From contig DDQN01000029.1 in assembly GCA_002342685.1 (NCBI GenBank), positions 1 through 32,083 on the forward strand: a stretch of DNA of 32,083 nucleotides, in the 5' to 3' direction. The notes below the pieces were generated by a model. That model had not been told where the DNA came from. It worked only from the letters and a program-made list of their open reading frames with translations, and made no database searches. Positions within the stretch are counted from its first letter, which is position 1. The number at the start of each line of letters is the position of its first letter. The translations under genes and the position numbers were made by a program. This stretch comes from Vibrio sp. UBA2441. GTDB taxonomy: Bacteria; Pseudomonadota; Gammaproteobacteria; Enterobacterales; Vibrionaceae. Below are positions 32,035-32,083 of the stretch, in pieces.

Positions 32035-32083
32035 GGGTATCCGATTATGGGTTATGGGTTGTGGGTTATGGGTTGTGGGTTGT
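32035..32083. repeat. Heptamer tandem array (GGGTTRT)n, cut by the window end
   Basis: Seven 7-bp units to the last base: GGGTATC, CGATTAT, then GGGTTAT, GGGTTGT, GGGTTAT, GGGTTGT, GGGTTGT (32049-32083). Five G3 tracts with 4-nt loops match the canonical G-quadruplex motif on the plus strand. The array continues beyond the window. Confidence 0.9.

Noticed and set aside
1..32083. A novel defence, secretion or mobile system
   Set aside because: Nearly all genes are recognised core functions in conserved order; no integrase, transposase, toxin-antitoxin pair or effector-like gene was found.

Overview
The window is chromosomal core DNA of a gammaproteobacterium, almost certainly Vibrionaceae (Vibrio or a close relative). 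RpsA, Lrp, CysB, SerS, RarA and IHF-beta are very close to their E. coli counterparts. The divergent lrp/ald pair, the lrp-ftsK-lolA-rarA-serS and cmk-rpsA-ihfB-lapA-lapB-pyrF orders, and the AT-rich intergenic DNA full of short repeats also fit. I cannot name the species. I see no phage, IS element, plasmid gene, CRISPR array, tRNA or rRNA, and no hallmark of an undescribed defence or mobile system.

Layout. 1-1960: a DUF2057 lipid-independent secreted protein and an outer-membrane porin, both on the minus strand. 2450-6112: a plus-strand cluster of dinG, a TSUP permease, priC and rsmS, the last three overlapping. 6116-7811: a chalcone-isomerase-like exported protein and the htpX membrane protease (minus). 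8198-8365: a 55-codon orphan small gene with its own terminator. 8492-13570: the biotin locus, bioBFCD on minus and bioA on plus, diverging from a shared BirA-type operator at 12212-12245. 13571-20952: an intergenic repeat cluster, then serS, rarA, lolA, ftsK and lrp, all minus and transcribed from lrp toward serS. 21109-22233: alanine dehydrogenase, divergent from lrp. 22342-24584: a METTL25-like methyltransferase and cysB (minus). 24882-26483: an uncharacterised membrane-anchored coiled-coil protein and the tRNA hydroxylase miaE (plus). 26546-31827: cmk, rpsA, ihfB, lapA, lapB and pyrF, all minus.

How the genes relate. Themes are translation (serS, rpsA with an autoregulatory-type leader, miaE, rsmS), DNA maintenance (dinG, priC, rarA, ftsK, ihfB), envelope homeostasis (porin, lolA, htpX, lapAB) and regulated metabolism (bio/BirA, lrp/ald, cysB, pyrF). 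The genes are ordinary; the less usual signals lie between them. (1) Four intergenic arrays of related 7-8 bp tandem repeats occur, three of them starting within about 10 nt of a minus-strand stop codon and two with canonical G-quadruplex spacing. (2) REP-like hairpins have two copies that differ by compensatory base changes. (3) Intrinsic terminators lie less than 20 nt before the next start codon at three junctions, the best case being a possible attenuator plus 14-codon leader peptide before pyrF. (4) The methyltransferase ribosome-binding site is buried in a perfect 9-bp hairpin. (5) DinG has a rearranged iron-sulfur cysteine pattern.
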